Of a DNA stretch of 64,000 nucleotides, positions 28,201-37,068 are shown one piece after another (position 1 is the first letter of the stretch; every line of letters starts with the position of its first letter). The position numbers were made by a program, and so were the translations under genes. The notes beneath the pieces are model-generated. The model saw only the letters and a program-made list of their open reading frames with translations, was not told the origin of the DNA and did no database searches. The stretch is from positions 2,666,001-2,730,000 of the forward strand of contig NZ_AP022593.1 of the NCBI RefSeq assembly GCF_010731815.2, in the 5' to 3' direction. The DNA comes from Mycolicibacterium arabiense (GTDB lineage Bacteria > Actinomycetota > Actinomycetes > Mycobacteriales > Mycobacteriaceae).

Positions 28201-29671
28201 GGCCGTCGTCCTGCAACCGGCGCACGGATGCCGCCAGCGCGTCGTCGAGCCGACCGTCAAACGGGTGTAGGTCGTCGAACGACGACCGTAGATCGTCGAG
28301 CCCGTCGACGTCGACGGACACGACTTCGATTGCGCTGCGGCGGATCTCGCGTAGCACCGACGATGCCAGTGCGTGGGTGGCGTAGCGGACGAGCACCCGC
28401 CCGGAGGCACCGTCGGGCTCGTCGTGCCAGCCCGCGGTCAGCGCGTCGGCGTCGATCTGGTCCTGCGCCCACTGCCACACCTCGGCGCGGCGGCGGTCGT
28501 CGACGTCGCGGATGCGCCCGACGCGCAGATCGGCGGTCCACAGCACGCGTGGGTCGATGACGACGGCGTCGATGCGGTCGAGCCTGCGTAGCGCATTCGA
28601 GCGCAGCGGGACGACGTCGTGGCGGTCGGCGAGTCCGCGTGCCAGGGTCCCGGCGAACGCCTCGCGGGTGTTGCGCGCGGCTTTCGGTGCGGCGACCAAC
28701 GCCGTCGTCGCGGCACCCGAGATGCCGCCCGTGGCGATGCCGAGCACGATGGCGCCGACGCCCTGGATCACGCTGCTGCGGTCGCCGTGACGCTCGACGG
28801 GTCCCGACGGAAGTGGTTGCGGGCGTTCGTTGGGCCGGATGCCGTCCGTGGACTCGGCGTACTCGGCCAGCGTGGGTTCGTGGCGCTGCCAGGCCAGCGC
28901 GGCCGACTGCGCCTCCGCGACGCGGACGAGGTGCATGAACACGTCGACGGCCAGCGACGTGGGCGCCTGGCCGAGGGTGTAGCCGATGCTGGCGGCCAGC
29001 GCCAGGGCGGTGTCGGTGGCGTCCTCGCCGAGCCACTCCTCCACCAGTCCGCGCAGGCGAGGCTGGTAGTCGACGAACGCCACCGCGGCCGACAGTCCTG
29101 GGACCAGCTTGGGCCACATCAGCGCACGGCCGACCAGCGCCGTGGCCAGGCCGACCGTGTTGGCCGTCAGCGCGGTGATGCTGCTCGCCAGCACGATGCC
29201 GTCGCCGGGCAGGTCGATCGAGGGTTGGGTGGTGTCGACGTCCGCGTCGCGTTCGGCGGCCGCGACGGCGTCGGAGAGTTCGTCAAGGGACTCCGTGCCG
29301 TCGGTGTGCACGACCACACGGGACAGTGCGTGGTTGAGGTCGACGCGCAGCACGCCCGGCTGGTCGCGGACGTGACGCAGCACGGCCTGCGCCAGGACGT
29401 CGCCGGGTTCGGAGTCGTCGAGGCCGCGGACCTCGATCCAGCACCTCCGGTCGCCCTGCCAGCGGCGCCGCGAGGGCGTGCGGCCGAAGATCTCCGCGGC
29501 CACGTCGGTGACGGCGTTGACGAAGTCGTTGGGGGTGGCAGTGGCGATGCGGGTGGGGTCGGTGACGAGGCCGACACCCACCGTGGCGGCGACCGTGGCC
29601 GCGCGCACTCCGGTGTCGAGGGCGCGGAACGGGAGCGATACGGACGACCGCACCAGACGGGTCAGGTTCAA
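25208..29671 (-). CDS. ctpH: CtpH-like cation-transporting P-type ATPase
   Basis: This very large (1487-residue) transporter couples ATP hydrolysis to cation movement; calcium has been discussed for related pumps, but the ion is not fixed by the sequence. The C-terminal half is a full pump: TGES actuator (DESSLTGESLPVP), VPEGLPL in the membrane, phosphorylated D935 in DKTGTL, KGAPEVLL, and VGDGANDAAAI. The N-terminal half looks like a decayed second copy, with DPRVL around D373 where DKTGT should be, plus a metal-binding-like alpha-beta fold near 85-125. The start is TTG, 4 nt after the upstream stop. Confidence 0.88.
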   Translation of the reverse strand: MNLTRLVRSSVSLPFRALDTGVRAATVAATVGVGLVTDPTRIATATPNDFVNAVTDVAAEIFGRTPSRRRWQGDRRCWIEVRGLDDSEPGDVLAQAVLRHVRDQPGVLRVDLNHALSRVVVHTDGTESLDELSDAVAAAERDADVDTTQPSIDLPGDGIVLASSITALTANTVGLATALVGRALMWPKLVPGLSAAVAFVDYQPRLRGLVEEWLGEDATDTALALAASIGYTLGQAPTSLAVDVFMHLVRVAEAQSAALAWQRHEPTLAEYAESTDGIRPNERPQPLPSGPVERHGDRSSVIQGVGAIVLGIATGGISGAATTALVAAPKAARNTREAFAGTLARGLADRHDVVPLRSNALRRLDRIDAVVIDPRVLWTADLRVGRIRDVDDRRRAEVWQWAQDQIDADALTAGWHDEPDGASGRVLVRYATHALASSVLREIRRSAIEVVSVDVDGLDDLRSSFDDLHPFDGRLDDALAASVRRLQDDGRTVALVSSAAAQALADADLSIGVAIDAACWHADVIADDLDGVWRVLHAIPAARRASERGVQLATGASVLGALLMVPGVRGRGPGPVTAGAGAGAWTGYRIARQVLGDPTPAPPPTLEWHAMSIEQVRRKLPRPERLAAPVPQSRITATASTVTGLARAVGSPVKNNVTDFATAMKDELSDPLTPVLAIGSAASAILGSPVDAILVGSVLTGNAALAAVQRLRAERLLNRLLAVQDPPARLLTDDGEETVDAVDLRPGDVIEVRPGEVVPADVRLTEATDLEVDESSLTGESLPVPKRLAATPAAPVAERSSMLHATTTVVAGTGVGIVTAVGSQTQARRAEQAPGSQNSSVGLQAQLRDLTNRALPVSLAGGALVTGLGILRGAGLRQAVSSGVAVSVAAVPEGLPLVATLAQQASARRLSALGALVRSPRSVEALGRVDVVCFDKTGTLSENRLRVTSVAALDGTDEDVLRHAVRATPPANGDGHEHATDAAVAEAGDPDANGTADAFLPFRSGRPFAAAIHGTELSIKGAPEVLLAACGDDAAADRVQQMAADGLRVLAVARRDLTKARARKAAADADAFDALCREELRLVGLLGLSDTPRPDAARVLAGLAEQGIDVRLITGDHPVTATAIANELGLAVGADQVISGADWEALSRRGQEQAVRERIVFARMSPEHKVQIVETLERLDRVCAMVGDGANDAAAIRAATVGIGVASKGSDPARTAADVMLLDGRIGSLLEALEEGRQLWQRVQAAVSVLLGGNAGEVAFAVLGTALTGRAPLNTRQLLLVNMLTDALPAAALAVSPPTAPARGAGNGPDEAALWRTVAVRGATTAGAASAAWVMASVAGRQQRASTVALVALVATQLGQTLIDSHSPLVVGTAVGSLLTLGALISTPGVSQLLGSTPLGPVGWGQALTTAAGATAIAAIAPRVLGRASEDQPSPSTSSTPSRQSTAYSSRNGTVSTPVTTSVNGSEPEVATSATVDASDVHPSNTP

Positions 29672-29675
29672 GTCT

Positions 29676-30326
29676 CTACTTCTTGGTCGTGGAACTAAAT
29701 GCTTCGGTCTCGCGGGGGGAGGTCTTGCGGGGGGAGGTCTTGCGAGGGGACGTCTTGCGCGGGGTGGCCTTCTTGGCTGCCTTGGTCGCCTTCGCGGGCG
29801 CCTTGGCGGCGCCCGTGGTCGCGGTCGCCTTTACGGAGTCGGCGGGTGTCGCGTTGGCGGTCTTCTTCGGCGTTGCCTTCTTGGCCGGTGCCTTCTGAGC
29901 TGCCTTGGCGGGCGCCTTGGCGGGCGTCTTGGTGGGTGTCGCGGTCTGCGCCGAACTCGTCGTCGCGGCCTGGGTGGTGCCGGGGCCCGGCTTGGGCTCG
30001 GTCAGATCGGGCACGGCGGACAGTCGGGCCTTGGCAGGCTCGGGCTGCTGGCGTTGGTTCAGCCGGTGCAGCACCATCGCGGTGCCGCCGATCCCGACGA
30101 GCAGCGGCCACTCGACCAGACCGGCCGCTCCGACCGCTCCGATCGTCAGTGCCGCCGCGGGGCCGGAGTGGCTTCCCGTCCGCACACCATCGCGTGCGCC
30201 GTTCACCGCGCCGCGGACACCGCCGACGACGCCGGAGATCGCGGCACCGCTCAACGCTCCGGCCGTGGCCACCGTCGCCTCGGCAGCCTGTACGACGACA
30301 CGCGTCGCCGTTTGGATGATGTTCAT
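29676..30326 (-). CDS. EWP membrane protein with histone-like Lys/Ala/Pro tail
   Basis: This is a 216-residue first gene of the CtpH operon. Residues about 1-95 are Ala/Gly-rich with a membrane segment containing V71-E72-W73-P74, matching the small protein at the other end of the operon. From about residue 110 on, the chain is a basic tail with repeated PAKKA/APAKA and TSPRK units, like histone H1 or the tails of mycobacterial HupB. Such tails bind nucleic acid or anionic polymers. The end of the gene contains four 15-bp tandem units. It corresponds in position to Rv0426c. Confidence 0.75.
   Translation of the reverse strand: MNIIQTATRVVVQAAEATVATAGALSGAAISGVVGGVRGAVNGARDGVRTGSHSGPAAALTIGAVGAAGLVEWPLLVGIGGTAMVLHRLNQRQQPEPAKARLSAVPDLTEPKPGPGTTQAATTSSAQTATPTKTPAKAPAKAAQKAPAKKATPKKTANATPADSVKATATTGAAKAPAKATKAAKKATPRKTSPRKTSPRKTSPRETEAFSSTTKK
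29706..29765. repeat. four tandem 15-bp units in coding sequence
   Basis: Units at 29706-29720, 29721-29735, 29736-29750 and 29751-29765 share the pattern GGTCTTGCGGGGGGA with few changes. In the minus-strand frame they encode repeated five-residue TSPRK-type units. Unit number should vary between strains by slippage. Confidence 0.85.
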
Positions 30327-30468
30327 GTCGCCCTCTTCCACGCCCTGCGATTCACCCGTCGTTCACCGTTAGGACACCGGAGCGTACCCACGCAAGGTGA
30401 ACTCAACCGTCGGCGAAGTCGTTCGGGTTGCGAAAGACTTTGACCGAGGCCGAATTTGGAGTTTGCTG

Positions 30469-31158
30469 TCAGGCGGGTTTGACGGCGGCGTGCAGCGCCA
30501 CGATGCCGCCGGAGAGGTTCCGCCAACGCACGTCGGACCAACCGGCTGACGAAATCCGTTGCGCCAGTTCCGATTGCGTTGGCCAAGCTCGGATCGAGTC
30601 GGCGAGGTACACGTAGGCGTCCGGGTTCGACGACACGACGGTCGCCATTCGCGGGAGCGCCTTCATCAGGTACTCCTTGTATGCCGTCGCGAACATCGCA
30701 TTCGTCGGCGTCGAGAACTCGCAGACCACGAGACGGCCGCCGGGTCGGGTCACCCGCGCCATCTCGCGCAGGCCCGCCTCGTGGTCGACGACGTTGCGGA
30801 TGCCGAAGCTGATCGTCACCGCGTCGAACGTCTCGTCGTCGAACGGCAGTCGCGTCGCGTCACCGGCCACCTTCGGCACGGGCCGCTGCGCGCCCGCGGC
30901 GAGCATGCCGACCGAGAAGTCACACGCCACGCACCACGCGCCCGAAGTGGCCAGTTCCACGGTCGAGACGGCGGTGCCCGCGGCGAGGTCGAGGACGCGG
31001 TCGCCGGGTCCGATGCGCAGTGCCGAGCGCGTCGCCTTCCGCCAGAACCGGTCCTGGCCGAGCGAGAGCACGGTGTTGGTGATGTCGTAGCGGCGAGCGA
31101 CGCCGTCGAACATCGACGCGACCTCGTGCGGCTTCTTGTCCAGCGACGCCCTGCTCAC
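30469..31158 (-). CDS. menG: demethylmenaquinone methyltransferase
   Basis: This SAM-dependent methyltransferase performs the last ring methylation of menaquinone. The 229 residues show the UbiE/MenG pattern: [28 protein letters not shown] at the start, the SAM site [26 protein letters not shown], and [25 protein letters not shown]. The start is GTG. It corresponds to Rv0558 (also named menH or ubiE in databases). The 142 nt to the CtpH operon hold no clear feature. Confidence 0.92.
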   Translation of the reverse strand: MSRASLDKKPHEVASMFDGVARRYDITNTVLSLGQDRFWRKATRSALRIGPGDRVLDLAAGTAVSTVELATSGAWCVACDFSVGMLAAGAQRPVPKVAGDATRLPFDDETFDAVTISFGIRNVVDHEAGLREMARVTRPGGRLVVCEFSTPTNAMFATAYKEYLMKALPRMATVVSSNPDAYVYLADSIRAWPTQSELAQRISSAGWSDVRWRNLSGGIVALHAAVKPA

Positions 31159-31273
31159 AGGTCAAAGCTACCTGTGAACATCCGCCGTTCGGGAATGGGT
31201 GATGCGCGATGGTGTTGAACGGCACAGGCTCGCGAGACGAACACGAGCGACGCACACGGACACAGGAGACGAC

Positions 31274-32098
31274 ATGGCCGAGAAGATCTGGTTCATCACG
31301 GGGGCATCGCGCGGGTTTGGGCGCGAGTGGTCGATCGCGGCGCTCGAGCGCGGCGACAAGGTGGCCGCCACGGCGCGCGACACCAGCACCCTCGACGACC
31401 TGGTGGAGAAGTACGGCGACGCGCTGCTGCCGCTTCAGCTCGACGTCACCGACCGGGACGCCGACTTCGCGGCGGTCAAGCAGGCCCACGACCACTTCGG
31501 ACGGCTCGACGTCGTGGTGAACAACGCCGGCTACGGGCAGTTCGGCTTCATCGAGGAGCTGTCCGAAGCCGACGCGCGCGACCAGATCGAGACGAACGTG
31601 TTCGGCGCACTGTGGGTGACGCAGGCGGCACTGCCGTTCCTGCGGGCGCAGCGCAGCGGACACATCGTCCAGGTGTCGTCGATCGGCGGCATCACCGCGT
31701 TCCAGAACGTCGGCATCTACCACGCGTCGAAGTGGGCGCTGGAGGGCTTCTCCCAGGCACTGGCACAGGAGGTGGAGAGCTTCGGGATCCACGTCACGCT
31801 GATCGAGCCCGGCGGCTTCGACACCGACTGGGCCGGACCGTCGTCGCGGCGCGCCGACCCCCTGCCCGACTACGCCGAGGTGCACGCCGAGGCCGACCGC
31901 CGGCGCAGCCAGCGGATGTCCACCCCGGGCGACCCGAAGGCCTCGGCGGCTGCGCTGCTGAAGGTGGTCGACGCCGAGCAGCCGCCACTGCGGGTGTTCT
32001 TCGGGTCACTGCCGCTGTCACTGGCCAAGGCCGACTACGAGAGCAGGCTGGCGACCTGGGAGGAGTGGCAGCCCGTCGCCGAACTCGCCCAGGGCTAG
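31274..32098 (+). CDS. short-chain dehydrogenase/reductase
   Basis: This is a 274-residue classical SDR. The cofactor loop TGASRGFGR, the NNAGYGQ motif and the active site YHASK are in place. The Asp-rather-than-Arg pattern after strand two does not settle NAD against NADP. It most resembles the broad SDR group annotated as oxidoreductases. The ATG at 31274 has AGGAG 5-6 nt upstream. It is inserted between menG and mgtA, which are neighbours in M. tuberculosis, so it is probably accessory. The substrate is unknown. Confidence 0.85.
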   Translation: MAEKIWFITGASRGFGREWSIAALERGDKVAATARDTSTLDDLVEKYGDALLPLQLDVTDRDADFAAVKQAHDHFGRLDVVVNNAGYGQFGFIEELSEADARDQIETNVFGALWVTQAALPFLRAQRSGHIVQVSSIGGITAFQNVGIYHASKWALEGFSQALAQEVESFGIHVTLIEPGGFDTDWAGPSSRRADPLPDYAEVHAEADRRRSQRMSTPGDPKASAAALLKVVDAEQPPLRVFFGSLPLSLAKADYESRLATWEEWQPVAELAQG

Positions 32099-32109
32099 CT
32101 GCAGTACGG

Positions 32110-33237
32110 CTAGGCCGCGCGAACCCCGCGGATGCCGAGCACCTGCTCGTAGTGGCCGACGAGTTGGCCGCACACCGCGGGCCAGGTCCGGGCGAGCACG
32201 CTGCGCCGGGCGGCGACCGAGTAACGGTGCCGCTCGGCCAGCAGGTGCGCCACGGCGCCCGGCAGCTTGTCCTCGAACTCGTCGACGCCGAGCAGCAGGC
32301 CGGTGTGCATCGGGGTGACCAGGTCGCGCGGGCCGCCCGCGTTCGGCGCGATGACCGGTACGCCCGAGGCCATCGCCTCCTGCACCGTCTGGCAGAACGT
32401 CTCGTGCTCGCCGGGGTGGACGAAGACGTCCATGCTCGCGTAGGCCGCAGCCAGCTCGGCGCCGTAGAGGGCGCCGGTGAAGACCGCCGACGGCATGAGC
32501 GCGCGGAGCTTGGCCGAGTCGATGCCGTCACCGACGACGAGCAGCTGGACCTCGCCGCGGCGGGCCAGCACCGCGAGGCGCTCGACGTGCTTCTCGGGGG
32601 CGAGCCTTCCGACGAAGCCCACGATCGGCTTGCCCTCGGGTGACCACGTCGCGCGCAGTCCATCGTTGCGCGCCGAGGGCACGAAGCCGGTGATGTCGAC
32701 GCCGCGGCCCCAGTGGTGCACCCGGGGGACGCGGTGGGCGGTGAGGTTCTCCATCGCCGACGTCGACGGCGCCAGGGTGCGGTCGGCCATGCCGTGCAGG
32801 TGCCGCGTCCACGCCCATGCCGCGCGTGACATCACGCCGACGCCGTAGCTCTCCGCGAAGCCCGCGACGTCGGTCTGGAACACCGCGACCGTGGGCACGC
32901 CGAGGTAGCGGGCAGCGTGCAGTCCGCCGTAGCCGAGCAATGCGGGCGAGGCCAGGTGCACGACGTCGGGGTCGAAACCGCGCAGCACGCCGACCATCCG
33001 CGGCCGGGGCACGCCCAGCGGCAGCGACGTCACCTTGGGGAACATCCGCGACGGCACGCGGTGGACGCGAACGCCGTCGTGCACGCGTTCGGCGGGGTCC
33101 TGGCCCTTCGGAGTGTCCGGCGCGACCACCATCACTTCCTGGCCCGTCCGGCGAAGATGCTCGATCACCCGGAGCACCGAGTTCGTGACTCCGTTGACGT
33201 TGGGGAGGAAGCTCTCGGCGACGATGGCTACTCGCAC
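32110..33237 (-). CDS. mgtA: GT4 mannosyltransferase MgtA
   Basis: This GDP-mannose-dependent alpha-mannosyltransferase is implicated in mycobacterial glycolipid and lipomannan-type structures (formerly called PimB). It is GT-B in fold: N-terminal [19 protein letters not shown], then [16 protein letters not shown], and the C-terminal nucleotide site [19 protein letters not shown]. The 375-residue length fits. The GTG at 33237 begins the first strand. Identity rests on similarity and on synteny with Rv0557 between menG and the menD cluster. The frame is open upstream but not conserved. Confidence 0.87.
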   Translation of the reverse strand: MRVAIVAESFLPNVNGVTNSVLRVIEHLRRTGQEVMVVAPDTPKGQDPAERVHDGVRVHRVPSRMFPKVTSLPLGVPRPRMVGVLRGFDPDVVHLASPALLGYGGLHAARYLGVPTVAVFQTDVAGFAESYGVGVMSRAAWAWTRHLHGMADRTLAPSTSAMENLTAHRVPRVHHWGRGVDITGFVPSARNDGLRATWSPEGKPIVGFVGRLAPEKHVERLAVLARRGEVQLLVVGDGIDSAKLRALMPSAVFTGALYGAELAAAYASMDVFVHPGEHETFCQTVQEAMASGVPVIAPNAGGPRDLVTPMHTGLLLGVDEFEDKLPGAVAHLLAERHRYSVAARRSVLARTWPAVCGQLVGHYEQVLGIRGVRAA

Positions 33238-33347
33238 ACCGCAGAGCGTGGCAGCCGCGCCTGTCGCGGAGGTTGCCGCAAGGGATACGACACGCGAAGA
33301 TTCCCACCCCCGCATACTGGAATGACGTGACGACCAAAGGAGCGCAG

Positions 33348-34034
33348 ATGGGTCGGACGGGTCTGCTGGTCGCGATCGTGGCGGCCGTCCTCCTCACCGC
33401 CGGGTGCACCAAGCAGGTCAGCGGTGTCGCGCAACCCGATCCGGCGACCGCGCCCGTCGTGATCACCGAGGACGGGTACGGCATCCGCCTGGGGTTCGAC
33501 GACGCGCCCGTCGAGGTCGAGATCTTCACCGAGCCCCAGTGCAGTCACTGCGCGGACCTGCAGGCCGACTTCGGCGACCAGCTCGCGTCCTACGTCGCGA
33601 CCGGCCAGCTGGCCGTCACCTACCGGCCGCTGACCTTCCTCGACGACGAGACCGACGGCCACTCGGCCCGCGTCGCGAACGCGATGTTCCAGGCGGCGAC
33701 GCCGGACTCCGCCGAGGGCGCCGCTGCCACTGGACCGCAGTTCCAGCGCTTCGTCGAGGAACTGTGGGCCAACCAGGAGCCCGGCGGGCCAGGCCCCAGC
33801 GCCGAGGAGATGGCCGACATGGCCGGCCGCGCAGGCATCCCCGGCGCAGTCTCGGGTCGGATCTCCCAGGGCGACATGGCATTCGACACCACGGGCATGT
33901 CGGACACGAACTACGAGTTCCTCTACGAGATCGACCCGGTCGACACCGGAACGCCGACGGTCTTCGACCTGGTGAACGGCGAGAAGATCGACGTCTACGA
34001 CAACGACTGGCTCTCGACGCTCATGTCGTCCTGA
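33348..34034 (+). CDS. DsbA-like thioredoxin-fold lipoprotein
   Basis: This is a 228-residue predicted lipoprotein with lipobox LTAGC. The mature part is a thioredoxin-4/DsbA fold with the active-site pair in PQCSHCADL (CxxC) and a late cis-proline-type TPTVFDL. It should form or shuffle disulfides in exported proteins. The ATG at 33348 has AAAGGAG 5-8 nt upstream; an in-frame GTG at 33327 is possible. Its 3' end overlaps the convergent DUF3592 gene by 40 nt. Confidence 0.85.
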   Translation: MGRTGLLVAIVAAVLLTAGCTKQVSGVAQPDPATAPVVITEDGYGIRLGFDDAPVEVEIFTEPQCSHCADLQADFGDQLASYVATGQLAVTYRPLTFLDDETDGHSARVANAMFQAATPDSAEGAAATGPQFQRFVEELWANQEPGGPGPSAEEMADMAGRAGIPGAVSGRISQGDMAFDTTGMSDTNYEFLYEIDPVDTGTPTVFDLVNGEKIDVYDNDWLSTLMSS

Positions 34035-34534
34035 CGGTCGAGCCTGCGCGCCAACAGGGCCAGGACCGCCAGCATCGCGCCCGCGATCACCCAGCCGAGC
34101 ACGGCGATCGACCCTGCTGGGATCACCGCGAGTAGCGCATTGCGGTCCCGAACGCGGACGACGTCGGGATCGTTCTCGTCGTACTCGACGTAGATCCGCA
34201 TACCGGTGTCGAGTTCGGACGGGTACAGCACGCCGAGTTCGGGCCGGTAGGTCACGCGGTCGGGGGTGACGAACTCGATGGTGGACCGCCGCGGTCCGGC
34301 GTCGAGCACCTCGGCGGCGGCCACGCCCATGTGCCGTTCGATCTGGCGGTCGTTGCGCCACGCCCCGGCGATCAGCAGCACCGACTGCAGCGTGACGAGG
34401 CAGGCGAAGATCACCACCCCGATGCGGGTGTAGCGGATGACGCGCTGCGGCTTGGTCTCGCCCGGTTCGCCGTAGAGGTGCGGGATCAGGACGCGACGCA
34501 CCGTGGCGACGGCCCTGGTGAGCGACGCGATCAC
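33995..34534 (-). CDS. DUF3592 membrane protein
   Basis: This is a 179-residue protein with two membrane segments, one near 40-60 and one near 140-165, flanking an outside domain with [32 protein letters not shown]. This is the DUF3592 pattern. Its GTG overlaps the menD stop by 4 nt (GTGA), so translation is probably coupled to menD. Position equals Rv0556. The long open frame extending left of this GTG into menD is not coding. The function is unknown. Confidence 0.8.
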   Translation of the reverse strand: MIASLTRAVATVRRVLIPHLYGEPGETKPQRVIRYTRIGVVIFACLVTLQSVLLIAGAWRNDRQIERHMGVAAAEVLDAGPRRSTIEFVTPDRVTYRPELGVLYPSELDTGMRIYVEYDENDPDVVRVRDRNALLAVIPAGSIAVLGWVIAGAMLAVLALLARRLDRQDDMSVESQSLS

Positions 34535-36177
34535 GGCGTGTCTCGCAGCGCGCTGCGGATCGCTGCGTGCAGCCCGCGCAGCGACGAACGGTCGGCCTTC
34601 ACCTCCACGACGCGCATGCCGTCGAACGGCTCGGCGACGACGGCGGCGAGCTGATCGGCCTCCACCTGGGTCGCCTCGACGTGGTACGCCCGGCACAGCG
34701 CGCTGACGTCGACGTCGTGCGGGGTGCCGAAGATGCGCGACGAGACGTCGGAGAAGCGCGGGTCGCCCTGCTCGAGCAATTCGAAGATGCCGCCGCCGTT
34801 GTCGTTGGAGACCACGACCGTGAGGCTCTTCGGCCGCGGCTCGGTGGGGCCGATCAGCAGGCCGGAGCTGTCGTGGACGAACGTGAGGTCTCCCAGCAGG
34901 GCGACGGTCCGGCCGCCCGTCCGCTCGTGCGCGAGCGCGGCGCCGATGGCCGTGGACACCGTGCCGTCGATGCCTGCGACCCCGCGGTTGGACCGCACCG
35001 AGATCCCGGGACGGTGCAGGCCGACCAGGGCCGCGTCGCGCACGGGGTTCGACGCGCCGAGCACCAGCTGGTCGCCGTCGCGCAGACCGTCGACGACCGC
35101 GGCGGCCACGTGCATGCCGGTGGTGAGGTGGTGGGTCTCGAGCTGGCTGCGGACCGTGTCGACGGCAGCCGCGTTGGCCTTCGCGCAGCGCGCGATCCAC
35201 GTCGGGTCGGGCGTGCCGCTGAGCACCGCGCGGGTGCCGGTGGCCTGCGAGTTGCCCGAGACGTCGGGCCAGCGGGGTCCGGTGGTGAGGGCGAACACCG
35301 GCACCGACGAATCGGCCAGCAGTGCCGAGACCGGGCGATGCAGGGTGGGCCTGCCCAGCATGATCACCTGGCGGGGCTGCAGCAGCGGCAGTGCCAGCGG
35401 ATGCAGCGGGTTGGCTGCCGGTGGGGCGGTGGGCTCGGCGACCGTCGGCAGCTCGGCGAGGTTGGGATGCACGCCTGCGCCGTGGCCGGCGATGACGACG
35501 GTGTCTGGTGTGACGTCGATGTCGAGCGGTTGATCGAACGACACCGCGGGCGTGACGGTCCACGACTTGCCGTCGGGCCGCCCGGGCGGCACCGCGTCGT
35601 CGACGTCGCCGGCGTCGGGCACCAGCGGCTCGCGCAGCGGGATGTCGAACTGCACCGGCCCGGCGTTCGCGCTGCGAGAACCCTTCGCCGCGACCAGGAC
35701 TCGGCAGGTGGCGGAGCGCCATTGCGCGTTGAGCGCGTCGAGCTTCTCCGGTGAACCCTCGGCCAGGCCGAGGCTGATGGTCTCGCGGACCTGGTTGCCG
35801 AAGTAGCCCAGCTGCTCCATCGTCTGGTTGGCGCCGGTGCCGAGGAGTTCGTAGGGCCGGTTGGCACTCAAGACGATCAGCGGGACGCGTGCGTAGTTCG
35901 CCTCGACGACGGCGGGGCCGAGGTTGGCGACGGCCGTGCCGGAGGTCATCGCGATGCAGACCGGCGACGCCGCCGCGACCGCGAGCCCGATGGCGAGGAA
36001 GCCCGCGGTGCGCTCGTCGATCCGTACGTGCAGGCGCAGCCGGCCCTGCCGGTCGGCCTGTTCGAGGGCGAAGGCGAGCGGCGCGTTGCGGGAACCGGGA
36101 CACAGCACTACGTCGCGGACACCGCCGCGGACGAGTTCGTCGACGACGATGCGCGCCTGCGTCGTCGACGGGTTCAT
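34531..36177 (-). CDS. menD: SEPHCHC synthase MenD
   Basis: This thiamine-diphosphate enzyme joins 2-oxoglutarate to isochorismate, the first committed step of menaquinone synthesis. The 548 residues show the family pattern: [16 protein letters not shown] near the start, catalytic glutamate in [34 protein letters not shown], and the cofactor motif GDLTFVHD...NDNGGGIF toward the end. The ATG at 36177 is where conservation begins. It lies 37 nt after the bpoC-like gene and overlaps DUF3592, so these three form one operon as in Rv0554-Rv0556. Confidence 0.93.
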   Translation of the reverse strand: MNPSTTQARIVVDELVRGGVRDVVLCPGSRNAPLAFALEQADRQGRLRLHVRIDERTAGFLAIGLAVAAASPVCIAMTSGTAVANLGPAVVEANYARVPLIVLSANRPYELLGTGANQTMEQLGYFGNQVRETISLGLAEGSPEKLDALNAQWRSATCRVLVAAKGSRSANAGPVQFDIPLREPLVPDAGDVDDAVPPGRPDGKSWTVTPAVSFDQPLDIDVTPDTVVIAGHGAGVHPNLAELPTVAEPTAPPAANPLHPLALPLLQPRQVIMLGRPTLHRPVSALLADSSVPVFALTTGPRWPDVSGNSQATGTRAVLSGTPDPTWIARCAKANAAAVDTVRSQLETHHLTTGMHVAAAVVDGLRDGDQLVLGASNPVRDAALVGLHRPGISVRSNRGVAGIDGTVSTAIGAALAHERTGGRTVALLGDLTFVHDSSGLLIGPTEPRPKSLTVVVSNDNGGGIFELLEQGDPRFSDVSSRIFGTPHDVDVSALCRAYHVEATQVEADQLAAVVAEPFDGMRVVEVKADRSSLRGLHAAIRSALRDTP

Positions 36178-36214
36178 CGGTTCATCACCACTACTACAGC
36201 GTGTCACATGCGGA

Positions 36215-36997
36215 TCAGACCCCGGCCGCGAAGAACTCCAGAGCGGCTGCGTTGACCACCTCGGGACGTTCGAGGAAGCCGAGGTGCCCGGTGTCCGGAA
36301 TCCGCAGGTACCGGCCGTTGGGCAGGGCGTCGGCGACCTCGCGGCCGAGGTGCGGCGGCAGCATGATGTCGTCGGCGAACCCGATGACCAGCGCCGGGGC
36401 GACGATGCTGCGGTAGGCGGGCAGCCGGTTGCCGTCCGGCGCGACGTCGATCTGGGCGCGCAGCCCGGGTGTGATCTTCGTCGGCCACATGGTGAACATG
36501 TCGATCCAGTCGCGTACGGCGGCGTCGTCGTTCAGGGTCTTAGGCGAGAAGCCCTCGAGCAGTCGCAGCTTGGCGTCGTAGGCGGGCGGCAGCTCGACGC
36601 CCGCCGCGTGGAACTCGCGCTCGGCGACCCGGGAGAACTCGCGGGTGCGGTCCTCGCGGCCGCGGGTGGCCATCAGCACCGCCGCCGACACCAGGTCGGG
36701 GCGGGCGAGCATCAGCTCCTGGGCGATGTAGGACCCCATCGAGACGCTCATGATGCGCACCGGGCCCAGGTCGAGCGACTCGATCAGCGCAGCGGTGTCG
36801 GCGACCATCTGAGCCGTGGTGAAGCCGGTCGCGTTCTCGGTGGCGCCGATCCCGCGGTTGTCGAACGTGATGACGCGGTAGCCGGCCCGTTGGAACGCGG
36901 GCACCTGGTGCAGGTGCCACGTCCGTCCCGCTCCCCCGCGGCCGGCGATGAATAGGACGGGGTCGCCGGATCCGCGGTCGTCGTAGGCCAAATTCAC
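36215..36997 (-). CDS. bpoC: alpha/beta hydrolase, BpoC-like (MenH candidate)
   Basis: This is a 260-residue alpha/beta hydrolase. The nucleophile elbow is SVSMGS, the acid probably lies in [10 protein letters not shown], and the histidine in DTGHLGF. The FDNRGIG strand is typical of the non-haem peroxidase/hydrolase branch. The M. tuberculosis counterpart Rv0554 is called BpoC, and its place directly before menD has led to the idea that it is the missing MenH (SHCHC synthase). Sequence alone does not decide. The start is GTG. Confidence 0.8.
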   Translation of the reverse strand: MNLAYDDRGSGDPVLFIAGRGGAGRTWHLHQVPAFQRAGYRVITFDNRGIGATENATGFTTAQMVADTAALIESLDLGPVRIMSVSMGSYIAQELMLARPDLVSAAVLMATRGREDRTREFSRVAEREFHAAGVELPPAYDAKLRLLEGFSPKTLNDDAAVRDWIDMFTMWPTKITPGLRAQIDVAPDGNRLPAYRSIVAPALVIGFADDIMLPPHLGREVADALPNGRYLRIPDTGHLGFLERPEVVNAAALEFFAAGV

Positions 36998-37019
36998 CCG
37001 GCCGACCCTACTTGAGAGC

Positions 37020-37068
37020 GATTTCGGCGCGCTCGTCCGCGGTGAGCACTGGCTACCGCGCCGAAATC
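37020..37068. repeat. long-loop palindrome at the 3' end of the DJ-1 gene
   Basis: GATTTCGGCGCG (37020-37031) and CGCGCCGAAATC (37057-37068) are perfect 12-bp arms around a 25-nt loop. The right arm overlaps the stop codon of the DJ-1/PfpI gene. It is probably a terminator, and possibly a third dispersed palindrome type. Confidence 0.65.

Noticed and set aside
29706-29765. Possible CRISPR-like repeat array.
   Set aside because: The four 15-bp units are contiguous with no spacers and lie in frame within a coding region.
31524-32643. Frame read across the SDR and mgtA genes on the plus strand.
   Set aside because: It crosses two real genes in the wrong phase and has Arg/Ala-rich random-looking translation.
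33995-36103. Very long minus-strand open frame (over 700 codons) covering menD and DUF3592.
   Set aside because: Only its last 179 codons match a real protein; the rest is a high-GC out-of-phase reading of menD with Arg/His/Pro-rich translation.
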